A stretch of DNA of 64,000 bases from Cyclobacterium sp. SYSU L10401 (GCF_010993705.1 NZ_WOFO01000009.1:124001-188000); one strand, 5' to 3'; shown: positions 28,604 through 38,456, counted from the first letter of the stretch. The notes: a model not told the origin generated them from the sequence alone. Program-made: numbers and translations.

Positions 28604-30703
28604 TTAGGATGTGACTTTTGTTATAGCATTTTTGATATAGCCAGGAATTTTGAAATCCTGTTTTTTACTTCCTAAAGCATAATTATCACGAAGATTTTTT
28701 TCCAAATAAAAGGCGTGAGCGCCCTTACTTTTTTTAACTATTGTCAAGTAGATTGCTGCCATAAGCGCTTTCTTTTTATCTTTCTCTTTCCATGTGGAAT
28801 TTTCTATAGCTTTTAGTATTCTGTTTTCTTGAAGGTCAGTAATAGCAAGGCTTTTCATATATTCGTCCATGACTTCTTTCAGGGTACCTTTCGAAGAAAT
28901 GGAATTATATTTATTTGCAGTATGTGGGCTATTTTGGCTTGGGAATGCATCAGTAATCAACAAATCACTTTTGGGATTTTGCAGAGCTAAATCATACTCT
29001 AAGGTCACTCCTTTACCGGCTTCAGGATGATAAACAAAGATGTTTTGATGTTTGGTTTCGAAATCGTTTTTTAGTTCAGCTACATGACTTGAGAGCTCAT
29101 TAGAATTAGGCCCCTTGTCCAACTCGAAAGGGAAAGCCGAGATCCATTTTTCACCCTTCTTCTTGGTTGGGTCAGCATCTGTGATGCAAACACATGTTTT
29201 ATTGATCGCATAGGGATTTACCAATTCATCGTAAGCAAATATTTTCAAAAAATGATTAAAGGTCCGGCTATCAACGCTGATGATAGCGGTATGAGTATCT
29301 ATCAATTCATCTTCTAATTCTAAATACTCTGCAAAGCAGGGCAAAAGTATTTGCTCGGCTGTTCCCTCTACGAAGATCAAACGCTCAGCAAATAGCATAT
29401 TTGACTTAGTGGCATCCAAGAAGCGCTCGATGTATTGCTTGGAATTTTTATCTTTTTTATTGTTTAGGTCAAAAACTCGACCCGGATAACCAATTTTGTA
29501 CTCATTTTGATAATCTTTATACAAACATATTACAGAATCTAAGCCGACCGCTGATGTAATATGAGTTGAATGAGACGAAATAAATATTTGTCTAGCCTGC
29601 TTTTGACTTTTAAGATTTTCATTTAAAAATTTCAAGAACTTGGATTGCATTGAAGGATGTAAATGGGCTTCAGGCTCTTCAATCGCTAAAATTGGAAAAA
29701 TTTTAGCATTTTCTCCCATTTGAGAAGATGAAGATTCCATTTGCATTTTTGCCAGAATTAGAGCAATAAATAAAAGATTGTTGTACCCTAAGCCATTGTT
29801 TTTGATGGGTATGTTCAACCCTAGATGTTTAACAATAAGTCTTAGAGCAAATAGTATTTCCTTTTCAGAAACTTTGGCATCAAAGTCTGGCTCTCCCCCC
29901 CTGTCTGCGCCAGTATCTTTAGAGTATTGTAGGATTTGGTTTTTATCAATTCTCCCTATTAAGTGATTAAGTAACGCATCAGATTTTTCTCTAAACTCAT
30001 CTTCTCGCTTTTCAAGGGTCTTCAATTCTTCTTCAGAAAGCACCTCTAAACTGGCTCCCTTGGTCAAATCATAATCCAAAAAGTAACTTAGTATGTCTCT
30101 TAAAAGCGTATTATTCCCATAAAACATTTGCTTTTCAGCATCTCTGATCGCATCAAGAAATTGAAAATCAAACTTATCTAAATTCTCCGTGTCCGCCTTT
30201 TCCTGCCTGCTTGGATCGCCTCCATAAATTCTTGTTACATATTTGGGCAAAAACTTCTTGAAGAGCAATTCTTGGCAACGTCGGATATCATAATTATTCC
30301 CATCGCCTTTGGCTGTCTGAATAACAGTTTCATACTCTTTTAGATGTTTAGAGGGAAGCTCGAATACATACGTCAACTGTGCTACGTAATTCGGTGAGTC
30401 TTTAATTAGCCAGTCATATACAACATTTTTATCATCACCATCCTCTCCTTCGCCTTTCAGCTCCTTAATTTTAACAGAGATTTCAATTTTGGGAGGTTTA
30501 TCAAAATCTGAAAATTTTGCATTGAAATCCTCAATTGAAGGTTTACCGATTGAGCCTCTATTAAAAAGCAGCTGTAGTGCTTTTATGAGGTTAGTTTTTC
30601 CAGCATTATTATGGCCTATTATTATATTTAGACCAGGATTAAAAAGTACTTCTGTATCCTCAAAATTCCGGTAATTTTTAATATGAATAGATGAAATATA
30701 CAT
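28604..30703 (-). CDS. OLD-family ATPase-TOPRIM nuclease, GajA-type
   Basis: A 699-residue protein. The N-terminal ABC-type ATPase has Walker A GHNNAGKTNL (residues ~30-39) and Walker B LAIEEPEAHLHPSMQ (~336-350). The TOPRIM nuclease domain shows FVEGTAEQILLP (~443) and VCITDADPT (~510). OLD nucleases cut or nick DNA; GajA does so as the nuclease half of Gabija. Here it precedes the UvrD-like gene by 1 bp and follows an Mrr-type fragment by 3 bp. PARIS AriA and other OLD systems are alternatives, but the helicase partner favours Gabija. Longer than typical GajA. Confidence 0.82.
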   Translation of the reverse strand: MYISSIHIKNYRNFEDTEVLFNPGLNIIIGHNNAGKTNLIKALQLLFNRGSIGKPSIEDFNAKFSDFDKPPKIEISVKIKELKGEGEDGDDKNVVYDWLIKDSPNYVAQLTYVFELPSKHLKEYETVIQTAKGDGNNYDIRRCQELLFKKFLPKYVTRIYGGDPSRQEKADTENLDKFDFQFLDAIRDAEKQMFYGNNTLLRDILSYFLDYDLTKGASLEVLSEEELKTLEKREDEFREKSDALLNHLIGRIDKNQILQYSKDTGADRGGEPDFDAKVSEKEILFALRLIVKHLGLNIPIKNNGLGYNNLLFIALILAKMQMESSSSQMGENAKIFPILAIEEPEAHLHPSMQSKFLKFLNENLKSQKQARQIFISSHSTHITSAVGLDSVICLYKDYQNEYKIGYPGRVFDLNNKKDKNSKQYIERFLDATKSNMLFAERLIFVEGTAEQILLPCFAEYLELEDELIDTHTAIISVDSRTFNHFLKIFAYDELVNPYAINKTCVCITDADPTKKKGEKWISAFPFELDKGPNSNELSSHVAELKNDFETKHQNIFVYHPEAGKGVTLEYDLALQNPKSDLLITDAFPSQNSPHTANKYNSISSKGTLKEVMDEYMKSLAITDLQENRILKAIENSTWKEKDKKKALMAAIYLTIVKKSKGAHAFYLEKNLRDNYALGSKKQDFKIPGYIKNAITKVTS

Positions 30704-30706
30704 TTG

Positions 30707-31033
30707 TTATAAGTTTTTGAATTCACGGCTGGAAGTAGAAAGAAAGCTATCAACGGCAGGTTTATCAATCGTTGAGTTTTCCTGAAAGCATTTGCATTGA
30801 ATGGCCCAATAATCACTTTCGTGCGTTAAAGCAACCAAGTCTATGCCTGTATCACCACCTCCCAATTCGATTTTGCCTGGAATTTCATTCCACATCCAAA
30901 CATTCTTGAACTTATATGCATATTCAGGGTCAGTTTGTAAGTAGACTTGCATAAGCCTTTCTAAGCGGTCGCCTTTATCGCGCTCTGAAAATGAGATTTT
31001 TCTATATTTATTTAGTGATTTTTGAAAATTCAT
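30707..31033 (-). CDS. Mrr-like nuclease domain, fragment of a type ISP enzyme or stand-alone
   Basis: A 108-residue protein that corresponds to the N-terminal nuclease domain of large LlaGI-type (type ISP) restriction enzymes: FSERDKGDRLERLMQVYL, then the PD-(D/E)xK core GGGDTGIDLVAL (Asp65) and WAIQCKCF (Gln79-x-Lys81). The helicase and methyltransferase that normally follow are absent; the frame ends at TAA and the GajA-like ATG follows 3 bp later. It is either a remnant or a separate nuclease subunit in the Gabija-like operon. The catalytic core residues look intact. Confidence 0.6.
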   Translation of the reverse strand: MNFQKSLNKYRKISFSERDKGDRLERLMQVYLQTDPEYAYKFKNVWMWNEIPGKIELGGGDTGIDLVALTHESDYWAIQCKCFQENSTIDKPAVDSFLSTSSREFKNL

Positions 31034-31291
31034 TGCGGGCTTTATAAATTCTATGTAAGGCGAGTGACTGCATAATCCACTGAAAAATTAACAAGTAAAG
31101 TTTTGTCAAAGAAAATTAAAACATCGCATAATTAGTTAATATTGCCAATATTAAACTTATAATTTTAATTACCAAGAATTTAAAAAGAGGATTCCATCTT
31201 ATTTAAGCTTTAGCGGCTAATGATTCTTCCCAAATACAAAATGCTGAAATAATTAGCCCCTGTGGATTTACCCGCAGGGGCTTTTTTATGA
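31034..31291. terminator. spacer with strong GC-rich terminator hairpin
   Basis: No gene is visible. At about 31255-31286, AGCCCCTG and CAGGGGCT around GTGGATTTACCCG form a strong stem followed by TTTTTT on the plus strand: an intrinsic terminator, possibly bidirectional. It separates the Gabija-like operon from the DUF3768-like gene and may mark a cargo junction. Confidence 0.7.
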
Positions 31292-31666
31292 TCAATACTC
31301 GCTTGCCAGCATAATCGTTAAAACACGCTTGGTTTTTGATGGGTCCGTTGGATCATCGCTTCCAAATTTTAGCTGAGGATCGTAGTAGTCGAACTTCCAG
31401 TATATTTTTTCAGCATTTTGCTGAAATGAGCCAAAATCATGTTCACCATATGGGTCATTATCTGGTGTAAAATCATCAAAGGATTTAATTTTTTGGAAAA
31501 TTTCCACCTTTTCTTCCAGCATTAAGGCTTCGATACCGGCGGTTGCAACAATGACGCCTGGAACTTTAGAGCTTTGTTGGATTAGGAATTCAGGCGGAAC
31601 CGATAGACAGGTAATCCCTTTGCGAAAGTCATCATTTAATTGGGCAATTTTTTCAGCGTTAGACAT
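31292..31666 (-). CDS. DUF3768-like protein
   Basis: A 124-residue protein. Its centre and tail (FDDFTPDNDPYGEHDFGSF, WKFDYYDPQLKFGSDDPTDPSKTKRVLTIMLASEY) match my memory of DUF3768, a family common in Alphaproteobacteria on plasmids and islands. Function is unknown. It has a good Shine-Dalgarno (AGGAG) in front of the ATG and a long structured 5' leader (31667-31845). Both features point to a proteobacterial origin. It sits at the left edge of the restriction cassette. Confidence 0.75.
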   Translation of the reverse strand: MSNAEKIAQLNDDFRKGITCLSVPPEFLIQQSSKVPGVIVATAGIEALMLEEKVEIFQKIKSFDDFTPDNDPYGEHDFGSFQQNAEKIYWKFDYYDPQLKFGSDDPTDPSKTKRVLTIMLASEY

Positions 31667-31845
31667 TTTAGTAATCTCCTTTTTTGTGGTTAATCAATCT
31701 GGGGCTATATGAGGACATCCAAATAAGGCTTTGTGTCACGACCCACACGGTGGCTGGTGCGGGCTGGTCATTGACTCAAAGCCTGGATGGCCTATCAGCC
31801 CCAAAGAGATTGATGGCCGGAAGAAAGGAGAAAAATTAAGTGTAT
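31667..31845 (-). repeat. structured 5'-leader repeat, copy 1
   Basis: This leader of the DUF3768-like gene contains a long imperfect inverted repeat. Arm 31691-31737 (AATCAATCTGGGGC...GGCTTTG.GTCA) pairs with 31771-31818 (TGACTCAAAGCC...GCCCCAAAGAGATTGAT). The ~33-nt loop contains CCACACGGTGG. A shorter copy lies at 38457-38579 in the same orientation, so the two flank the methyltransferase-helicase-nuclease operon. It may be a regulatory RNA leader, a small non-autonomous element or both. Confidence 0.7.
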
Positions 31846-32253
31846 GCTGACACTTTTCAGATGAATACGCACAGGAAAGGTATTGTTAACGATGATAACC
31901 GAACTGATTGTTCTGGCCGGATTAGGCCAATCGCCAATGAATTAATGCAGATGGATATTGAGAAATAGAATGGGGGATAAACCTATCTTTTTATTGTTTA
32001 GCAAAGATTTAAAAATAAATTGCACTGCTATACTTACTAGATTTGCAATCATGTTATGATTATGAGGTTTAAAAACAAGGGAATTCATAAGCTCTGGCAG
32101 TCATCAGAATGACAAAAATTACTATTCCTACTAAATCAGGAAACAACTTCCTATGGGCAAAATTTAAATTGTGGTAGTTTTAGAAGGAACAAAATGTATT
32201 CTATAGGAAAAAATTAGCTATGATACTTTTTCCGGTTAAATCAAAGATAAGAT
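31846..32253. other. spacer upstream of the restriction operon
   Basis: About 400 bp, AT-rich, with no convincing gene on either strand. It should contain the promoter of the methyltransferase operon. I see no strong Shine-Dalgarno before the ATG at 32254 and no clear repeat. Confidence 0.3.
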
Positions 32254-35007
32254 ATGAACGCTGTTGAAATTGAAGAAGCCATTTCTGAACTGGCCGGTCA
32301 GCCTTTTGACCCAACTGAATTTCCGTATGCGTTTCTGGAGGCCTTCGGCAATAAAGCCACGACGCTCAAGCGCCTGAAAACCGGCAATAACAACAAATCT
32401 GATATTGAGGGTGGAGTTCTACAGCACAACAACATTCATATTGCCGTTTGTGAAGAAGGCAAGGTTGCCAACACCCTTACAGAGCTAAGAGAAAGCCCGG
32501 CCACGACAAAGGCCAAAGCAAAATTTATACTTGCAACGGATGGGAAAGAATTTCAGGCTGAAGCTGTAAACAGCGGCGAAACGATCGCCTGCAACTACCC
32601 CGATTTTCATGATTACTTTGGCTTTTTCCTACCTCTGGCTGGTATCAGTACGGTCAAGCAGATCCGGGAAAATGCCTTTGATATCAAAGCCACAAGCCGC
32701 CTAAACAAACTCTATATAGAGTTGCTACGTCATAATCCGGAATGGGCAATGGCAGAACGCCGCCATGATATGAACCATTTCCTGGCGCGTTTGATATTCT
32801 GCTTCTTTGCAGAAGATACAGATATATTCACGAGTGATAGTCTTTTTACCTCAACTGTGCAGAAAATGAGTGCCGGTGATGCATCCGATACGCATGAGAT
32901 TATCAGTGAAATCTTTCGGGCAATGGACACGAAGCAAGATGAACGCGCTGCAAAAAACATTAAGAATTGGGCGAATAGTTTTCCCTATGTAAACGGCGAA
33001 TTATTTTCTGGATCAATAGAAACGCCAAAATTTACAAAGATAGCCCGATCTTATCTGCTTCATGTTGGTAATCTGGATTGGAAAAAAATCAATCCGGATA
33101 TTTTCGGCTCTATGATCCAGGCAGTAGCCGATGAGGAGGAACGCGGCGCCCTTGGCATGCACTATACCTCTGTACCGAATATCTTGAAAGTGCTTAACCC
33201 GTTATTTCTTGATGATTTGTGCGAGCAGCTGGAGGAGGCAGGCGATAATGCCCGTAAGCTCCTTAATCTTCGCAAGCGCATAACCCGTATCCGTGTTTTT
33301 GATCCTGCTTGCGGTTCTGGTAATTTTCTAGTGATTGCTTATAAGAAAATGAGGGAGATTGAGGCGGAGATCAACAATCGGCGCTGCGAGAATGACCGGT
33401 CAAGTGAAATACCTCTTACCAATTTCAGGGGCATTGAACTACGGGATTTTTCGGCGGAGATTGCGAGGCTGGCACTTATCATTGCCGAATATCAATGCGA
33501 TGTTCTATATCGAGGACAAAAACTAGCCTTAGCCGAATTTCTACCACTTAATACCGAAAACTGGATTACTTGTGGTAATGCTCTGCGGCTCGAGTGGCTG
33601 TCCATCTGCCCTCCTACCGGCACTGGGGTGAAAATGTACGGTGATGATCTTTTCTCATCCCCACTTGACCAATCTGAAATTGACTTTGAAAATGAAGGCG
33701 GTGAAACCTATATTTGCGGCAATCCTCCTTATTTGGGGAGTAAATGGCAATCAAAAGAACAAAAATCAGATTTAGAGAAAATCTTTAAAGATAGCAGTAA
33801 AGGTTGGAAATCTCTGGATTACGTTGCTGGTTGGTTCATGAAAGCCGCCAAATATGGTAAACATACAAATGCGGCCTCTGCTTTCGTGGCCACAAATTCT
33901 ATTTGTCAAGGTCAACAAGTCCCGATCCTATGGCCGCTGATTTTCAAAACCGGTCATGAAATTAATTTCGCCCATAACTCCTTCAAATGGAACAACCTTG
34001 CGAGCCACAATGCCGGAGTTACGGTTGTGATTGTCGGCATTTCCAATCAGGCCGGAAATAAACGCCGCTTGTTTTCCATCGGTGAAAACGATGAAATGAT
34101 TGAGAAAAAAGCTGATAATATCAATGCCTATTTAATCGCAGGTAATGATGTTATTGTTGAAAAAGCATCAAAATCCTATTGCAACTTACCACAAATGATA
34201 CGAGGCAATATGCCTTATGACGGAGGAAACCTACTTCTCTCCTCGTCCGAAGTGGAAGAAATAGGTTTGACAGAGGAACAGAAGAAAAAGTTTATACGTA
34301 AGATTTATGGTTCAGCTGAATTCATAAAAGGTTTACAGCGCTACTGTCTATGGATCGAGGACAAACATCTTGACCAGGCAAACTCTATAGAGAGAATACG
34401 CACTCGTATTGAAGGCGTTTGTAAAATGCGTCTTTCCAGCCGAGATAAGAGTGCTAATGATTTGGCAAAGCGCTCTCATCAAATGCGAGAAATGAATGAG
34501 GCAAAACAATATACAATTGTTCTTCCGAGAATAACCTCGGAAAATAGAGACTATCTCCCCATAGGCCTACTCAAAGCTCCCTCAGTTATAACTAGCCAAA
34601 ATTTTGCATTATATGACACTGAGATTTTTTATATTTCAATCATAGTATCAAGGTTGCATTGGGTTTGGATCAGGACAGTATGTACCACAATGCGAACTGA
34701 TTTTTCGTATACTAACACGCTTGGATGGAATACCTTTCCTATGCCGCCCTTGACGGAGAAGAACAAGAAGGATTTGACAGCTTGCACAGAGGAAATTTTG
34801 ATTGCACGGGAGCGGCATTTCCCTGCCACCATCGCCGATCTATATGACCCTAAGGCTATGCCTTCAGACCTCCGCCAAGCTCATGACCGCAATGACGAAG
34901 TGCTGGAGCGTATCTATATCGGTCGTCGCTTCAAAAACGACACCGAGCGCCTCGAGAAACTCTTTGACCTCTACACCAAAATGACTACTAAAGGAAAAGC
35001 AGTATGA
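32254..35007 (+). CDS. adenine-specific DNA methyltransferase (MmeI-like lineage)
   Basis: A 917-residue N6-adenine DNA methyltransferase. SAM motif I is FDPACGSGNFLVIAYKK (residues ~349-365) and catalytic motif IV is GNPPYLGSKW (~489-498). The C-terminal region (LYDPKAMPSDLRQAHDRND...ERLEKLFDLYTKM) resembles the MmeI-type large methyltransferases. I see no clear PD-(D/E)xK nuclease motif at the N-terminus, unlike true type IIG fused enzymes. The nuclease is probably the GIY-YIG protein two genes downstream. Its stop overlaps the helicase start by 4 bp. Confidence 0.85.
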   Translation: MNAVEIEEAISELAGQPFDPTEFPYAFLEAFGNKATTLKRLKTGNNNKSDIEGGVLQHNNIHIAVCEEGKVANTLTELRESPATTKAKAKFILATDGKEFQAEAVNSGETIACNYPDFHDYFGFFLPLAGISTVKQIRENAFDIKATSRLNKLYIELLRHNPEWAMAERRHDMNHFLARLIFCFFAEDTDIFTSDSLFTSTVQKMSAGDASDTHEIISEIFRAMDTKQDERAAKNIKNWANSFPYVNGELFSGSIETPKFTKIARSYLLHVGNLDWKKINPDIFGSMIQAVADEEERGALGMHYTSVPNILKVLNPLFLDDLCEQLEEAGDNARKLLNLRKRITRIRVFDPACGSGNFLVIAYKKMREIEAEINNRRCENDRSSEIPLTNFRGIELRDFSAEIARLALIIAEYQCDVLYRGQKLALAEFLPLNTENWITCGNALRLEWLSICPPTGTGVKMYGDDLFSSPLDQSEIDFENEGGETYICGNPPYLGSKWQSKEQKSDLEKIFKDSSKGWKSLDYVAGWFMKAAKYGKHTNAASAFVATNSICQGQQVPILWPLIFKTGHEINFAHNSFKWNNLASHNAGVTVVIVGISNQAGNKRRLFSIGENDEMIEKKADNINAYLIAGNDVIVEKASKSYCNLPQMIRGNMPYDGGNLLLSSSEVEEIGLTEEQKKKFIRKIYGSAEFIKGLQRYCLWIEDKHLDQANSIERIRTRIEGVCKMRLSSRDKSANDLAKRSHQMREMNEAKQYTIVLPRITSENRDYLPIGLLKAPSVITSQNFALYDTEIFYISIIVSRLHWVWIRTVCTTMRTDFSYTNTLGWNTFPMPPLTEKNKKDLTACTEEILIARERHFPATIADLYDPKAMPSDLRQAHDRNDEVLERIYIGRRFKNDTERLEKLFDLYTKMTTKGKAV

Positions 35008-37055
35008 GTGAAAAAAAAGCTATACCTTCCGTTACCGTTAATTATAAAAGCACCGGTAGCTCCAAAAAATCAAATGAGCTGGGTATGCGGGCGATGCAGG
35101 AACGTGCCTACGAAAAACGCGGAGAGCAGTATTTGCTGATCAAATCGCCCCCTGCCTCCGGTAAAAGCCGGGCTTTGATGTTTATCGCTCTGGATAAGAT
35201 TTATAATCAAGGAATTAAGCAAGCCATTATTGCCGTACCGGAAAAATCTATCGGGTCAAGCTTTACCGATGAACCGCTTTCAGAATTCGGGTTTTACTAT
35301 GACTGGCATGTAGAGCCAAAATGGAATCTTTGTAACGCCCCCGGCGAGGATGGCAGCAAGGTCAATGCGGTCAAGACTTTCCTGGAGAGCGAGGATAAAG
35401 TCCTGGTTTGTACGCACTCAACCTTCCGCTTTGCATTAGAGCGGTTCGGAGTGGCGGCATTTGACGACCGGCTTATCGCCATAGATGAATTCCACCATGT
35501 CAGTGCTGAAGAAGATAATGTGCTCGGTATGCAGCTCAAGCAACTGGTTGCGAGGGATAAGGTACATATCGTGGCCATGACCGGCTCTTATTTTCGCGGA
35601 GATGCCAACCCCGTTTTGATGCCGGAAGATGAAGCCAAATTTGATACCGTTACTTATACCTATTATGAGCAACTCAATGGCTATGAATACCTCAAGACGC
35701 TGAATATTGGCTATTACTTTTATAGCGCTGCTTATGCTGATGAGATTTTAAGTGTGCTTAATCCCAATGAAAAAACGATTATTCACATACCTAATGTTAA
35801 TTCGCGGGAGAGTATGGGAGATAAGATTAAGGAAGTAAACCATATTTTGCATGAGCTTGGAGAGTGGCAGGGCGTTGATCCTGCAACTGGGTTTCATTTG
35901 GTCAAAACTCCTGAAGGTAAAACTTTACGGATCGCTGACCTGGTAGATGATGATGCGAGCAAGCGAAATAAAGTTTCTGCCGCATTAAAGTTACCGGAGG
36001 CGAAAAAGAATCGTGATTATGTAGATATTATCATTGCGCTGGGTATGGCTAAAGAAGGCTTTGACTGGATTTGGTGTGAGCATGCGCTTACTGTTGGCTA
36101 TCGTTCCAGCCTGACAGAAATCGTACAGATCATTGGCCGTGCCACCCGTGATGCGCCTAGTAAAACCCATGCCCGTTTTACCAATCTGATCGCTGAGCCG
36201 GATGCTTCAGAAGAAACAGTCACTGATGCCGTAAATGATACGCTAAAAGCCATATCTGCCAGTCTGCTGATGGAGCAGGTACTGGCACCAAGATTTAATT
36301 TTACACCGAAGAATTCAACCAGTGGTCCTGTTGAGGGATACAATTATGGCGAAGGCGGGTATGACCCGTCCAAAGAAAATATCGGTTTCAATGAGGATAC
36401 CGGGCAGTATCAAATAGAAATCAAAGGGCTTTCCACACCTAAAAGTAAGGATGCGCAGCGTATTTGCCAGGAGGATTTAAACGAGGTTATCGCCGCTTTT
36501 GCCCAGGACAAGCAAACTATTGAACGAGGTTTGTTCGATGAAGAAGTGGTGCCACAGGAGCTAACCCAAATACGGATGGGAAAAATTATCAAAGACAAAT
36601 ACCCGGAACTTGATGATGAAGATGTGGAAGCTATTAGGCAACATGCAATTGCCGCGCTAAACCTTACCCAGAAAGCAAAAGAAACGCTTAATAATGATGG
36701 TGAACTAAGGGAAAAAGCAAATACTGCTTTAATTGACGGGGTACGAAAATTCACCATGGATGTCCGTGACCTGGATGTGGACTGGATTGATAGTATTAAC
36801 CCCTTTAGTGAAGCCTATTCCATTTTGTCCAAGGCTATGACTGAGCAAAGTCTAAAAGCTATGGCCGCAGTAATTTCGGCCAAAAAACCTAATATATCGT
36901 TGGAGGAAGCACGTGAACTCGCTAAACGGGCTTTGAAGTTCAAAAACGAACGAGGTAGGTTGCCTGATATCAAATCGGTTGATCCCTGGGAACAACGCAT
37001 GGCGCAAGGAATTGCATTTCTAGCACGTTTAAAAGCGGAAGAAAAAAATGGCTGA
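35004..37055 (+). CDS. SF2 (DEAD/DEAH-type) helicase of a restriction-like operon
   Basis: A 683-residue helicase: Walker A SPPASGKSRAL (residues ~46-56), DEAH-box variant IDEFHHV (~159-165), MTGSYFRGD, and helicase-C motif VI QIIGRATRD (~373-381). The C-terminal ~250 residues are helical and charged. It overlaps the methyltransferase (4 bp) and the GIY-YIG gene (8 bp), so the three are translationally coupled. Its likely role is DNA translocation or unwinding during restriction of unmodified DNA; that is inferred from the operon. Confidence 0.87.
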   Translation: MSEKKAIPSVTVNYKSTGSSKKSNELGMRAMQERAYEKRGEQYLLIKSPPASGKSRALMFIALDKIYNQGIKQAIIAVPEKSIGSSFTDEPLSEFGFYYDWHVEPKWNLCNAPGEDGSKVNAVKTFLESEDKVLVCTHSTFRFALERFGVAAFDDRLIAIDEFHHVSAEEDNVLGMQLKQLVARDKVHIVAMTGSYFRGDANPVLMPEDEAKFDTVTYTYYEQLNGYEYLKTLNIGYYFYSAAYADEILSVLNPNEKTIIHIPNVNSRESMGDKIKEVNHILHELGEWQGVDPATGFHLVKTPEGKTLRIADLVDDDASKRNKVSAALKLPEAKKNRDYVDIIIALGMAKEGFDWIWCEHALTVGYRSSLTEIVQIIGRATRDAPSKTHARFTNLIAEPDASEETVTDAVNDTLKAISASLLMEQVLAPRFNFTPKNSTSGPVEGYNYGEGGYDPSKENIGFNEDTGQYQIEIKGLSTPKSKDAQRICQEDLNEVIAAFAQDKQTIERGLFDEEVVPQELTQIRMGKIIKDKYPELDDEDVEAIRQHAIAALNLTQKAKETLNNDGELREKANTALIDGVRKFTMDVRDLDVDWIDSINPFSEAYSILSKAMTEQSLKAMAAVISAKKPNISLEEARELAKRALKFKNERGRLPDIKSVDPWEQRMAQGIAFLARLKAEEKNG

Positions 37056-38259
37056 TAAAAAGAAATTCACAGAAGAAGATGATGCGCTTTTGGCAGCACT
37101 CGGAGTAGAAGTTGAGGCAAAAAAGACCGTCACCCATACGCCAAGAGAAGAACGGATTATTGCTGGTTTTGAAGAAATTCAAAAATTTGTGGAAGAGCAT
37201 GGACGCGTACCGGAACACGGTGAGGACAAAGATATTTTTGAAAGGCTCTATGCGGTGCGCTTAGAGCAAATCCGCAGGCAGGAAGAGTGCACAAATCTCC
37301 TTAAAGATCTGGATTATCAAAACCTGCTGGATGGTGAATATTTACCAACGGCAGATTTTCCGGAAGATATGGATGATGATGAATTGTTGGCGCAGCTCGG
37401 CGTTGATGAAGACCAAGAGAATTCTATTACCAATCTAAAACACGTAAGGCCTCGTGCAGAAAAGAAGGCAGCTGAAGAAATTGCCAATCGTAAGCCCTGC
37501 AAAGACTTCGGGAAATTTAAACCGCTATTTGATGCCATAAAGAAAGATATTGATAGAGATTTCCGGAATACTATTCGCTTCCGCAAAGACGCCGGTTTTA
37601 CCAAAACCAATATTAAGAAAGGGCAATTCATCATTGTTGGAGGCCAAATCGCCTACATCGCCGAGATTGGAGATACATTTAAAGCTCCTAATGGTGAAGA
37701 TGATGCACGTCTGCGAGTTATTTATGCCAACGAAACAGAAAGTGACATTTTACTGCGTTCGCTTATTCGGGCCATGTACAAAGATGAAACAAGTAGGTTC
37801 ATCACTGACAGTGATGCAGGACCGCTCTTCTCCGGTGAAAATAGTGATGATGATCAGGAGAGTGGGACCATATATGTACTCCGAAGTCTATCGGATCACT
37901 CAACTGTTAAAGAAAACAGAGATATTCTTCATAAAATAGGCGTGACCGGTGGGGATGTAAAAAAACGTCTTACCAACGCTAAAAACGATCCGACTTTCCT
38001 TTTGGCTGATGTAGAAATCGTAGCCACTTATAGGCTAGCTAATATCAATCGCACCAAACTGGAGCAAGTCATTCATAAGTTCTTCGGTGCGGCCAAGCTG
38101 GATATTGAAATCAAAGATCGTTTCGGAAAGCCTGTAAAAGCCCGCGAATGGTTTTTAGTACCCATCTTCATCATTGATGAAATGGTTGAGAAAATCAAAG
38201 AGGGCACAGTAGGTGATTTTTATTATGATCCTGCTGCTGCTGAGTTGAAGAAGCGCTAG
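37048..38259 (+). CDS. GIY-YIG nuclease (T5orf172-like domain)
   Basis: A 403-residue protein. The C-terminal ~110 residues (about 273-385) form a GIY-YIG-type domain of the T5orf172/Mug113 kind: GTIYVLRSLSD, HKIGVTGGDVKKRL, VEIVATYRLANINRTKLEQVIHKFF, and a final REWFLVPI. The N-terminal half is acidic and helical with no recognised domain and may bind the helicase. As third gene of the operon it is the likely cutting subunit; the methyltransferase would protect host DNA. Methyltransferase plus helicase plus separate GIY-YIG nuclease is not one of the textbook R-M types. Confidence 0.82.
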   Translation: MADKKKFTEEDDALLAALGVEVEAKKTVTHTPREERIIAGFEEIQKFVEEHGRVPEHGEDKDIFERLYAVRLEQIRRQEECTNLLKDLDYQNLLDGEYLPTADFPEDMDDDELLAQLGVDEDQENSITNLKHVRPRAEKKAAEEIANRKPCKDFGKFKPLFDAIKKDIDRDFRNTIRFRKDAGFTKTNIKKGQFIIVGGQIAYIAEIGDTFKAPNGEDDARLRVIYANETESDILLRSLIRAMYKDETSRFITDSDAGPLFSGENSDDDQESGTIYVLRSLSDHSTVKENRDILHKIGVTGGDVKKRLTNAKNDPTFLLADVEIVATYRLANINRTKLEQVIHKFFGAAKLDIEIKDRFGKPVKAREWFLVPIFIIDEMVEKIKEGTVGDFYYDPAAAELKKR

Positions 38260-38456
38260 ATTGGATTTTGCTCAGGCACACCCTTTCTCTTGCCTGTTGT
38301 GGCATAGGTGTGCCGTGCTGTATTAATCGTTAAAGAACTAATACTGCAAAGCTTAGCTGTCTTTTTTAAACGTTTGTTCCGTTGCTTGTGTCTATTGCGA
38401 ATAATAGAGGGATAGCGCTCTACTGTATTTTCAGACTTTAAAATCGGGATTGACCA
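38260..38456. other. spacer after the restriction operon with hairpin
   Basis: About 200 bp. GGCACACC (near 38276) and GGTGTGCC (near 38306) can form a stem after the GIY-YIG stop. On the minus strand a degenerate eight-codon reading frame (MVNPDFKV then TGA) follows the Shine-Dalgarno of repeat copy 2. It is the remnant of whatever gene that leader once served. Confidence 0.4.

Noticed and set aside
32254-35007. PglX of BREX or DrmMII/DrmA of DISARM
   Set aside because: No BrxC, PglZ, BrxA/B or DISARM partner genes occur; the partners are one SF2 helicase and a GIY-YIG nuclease.
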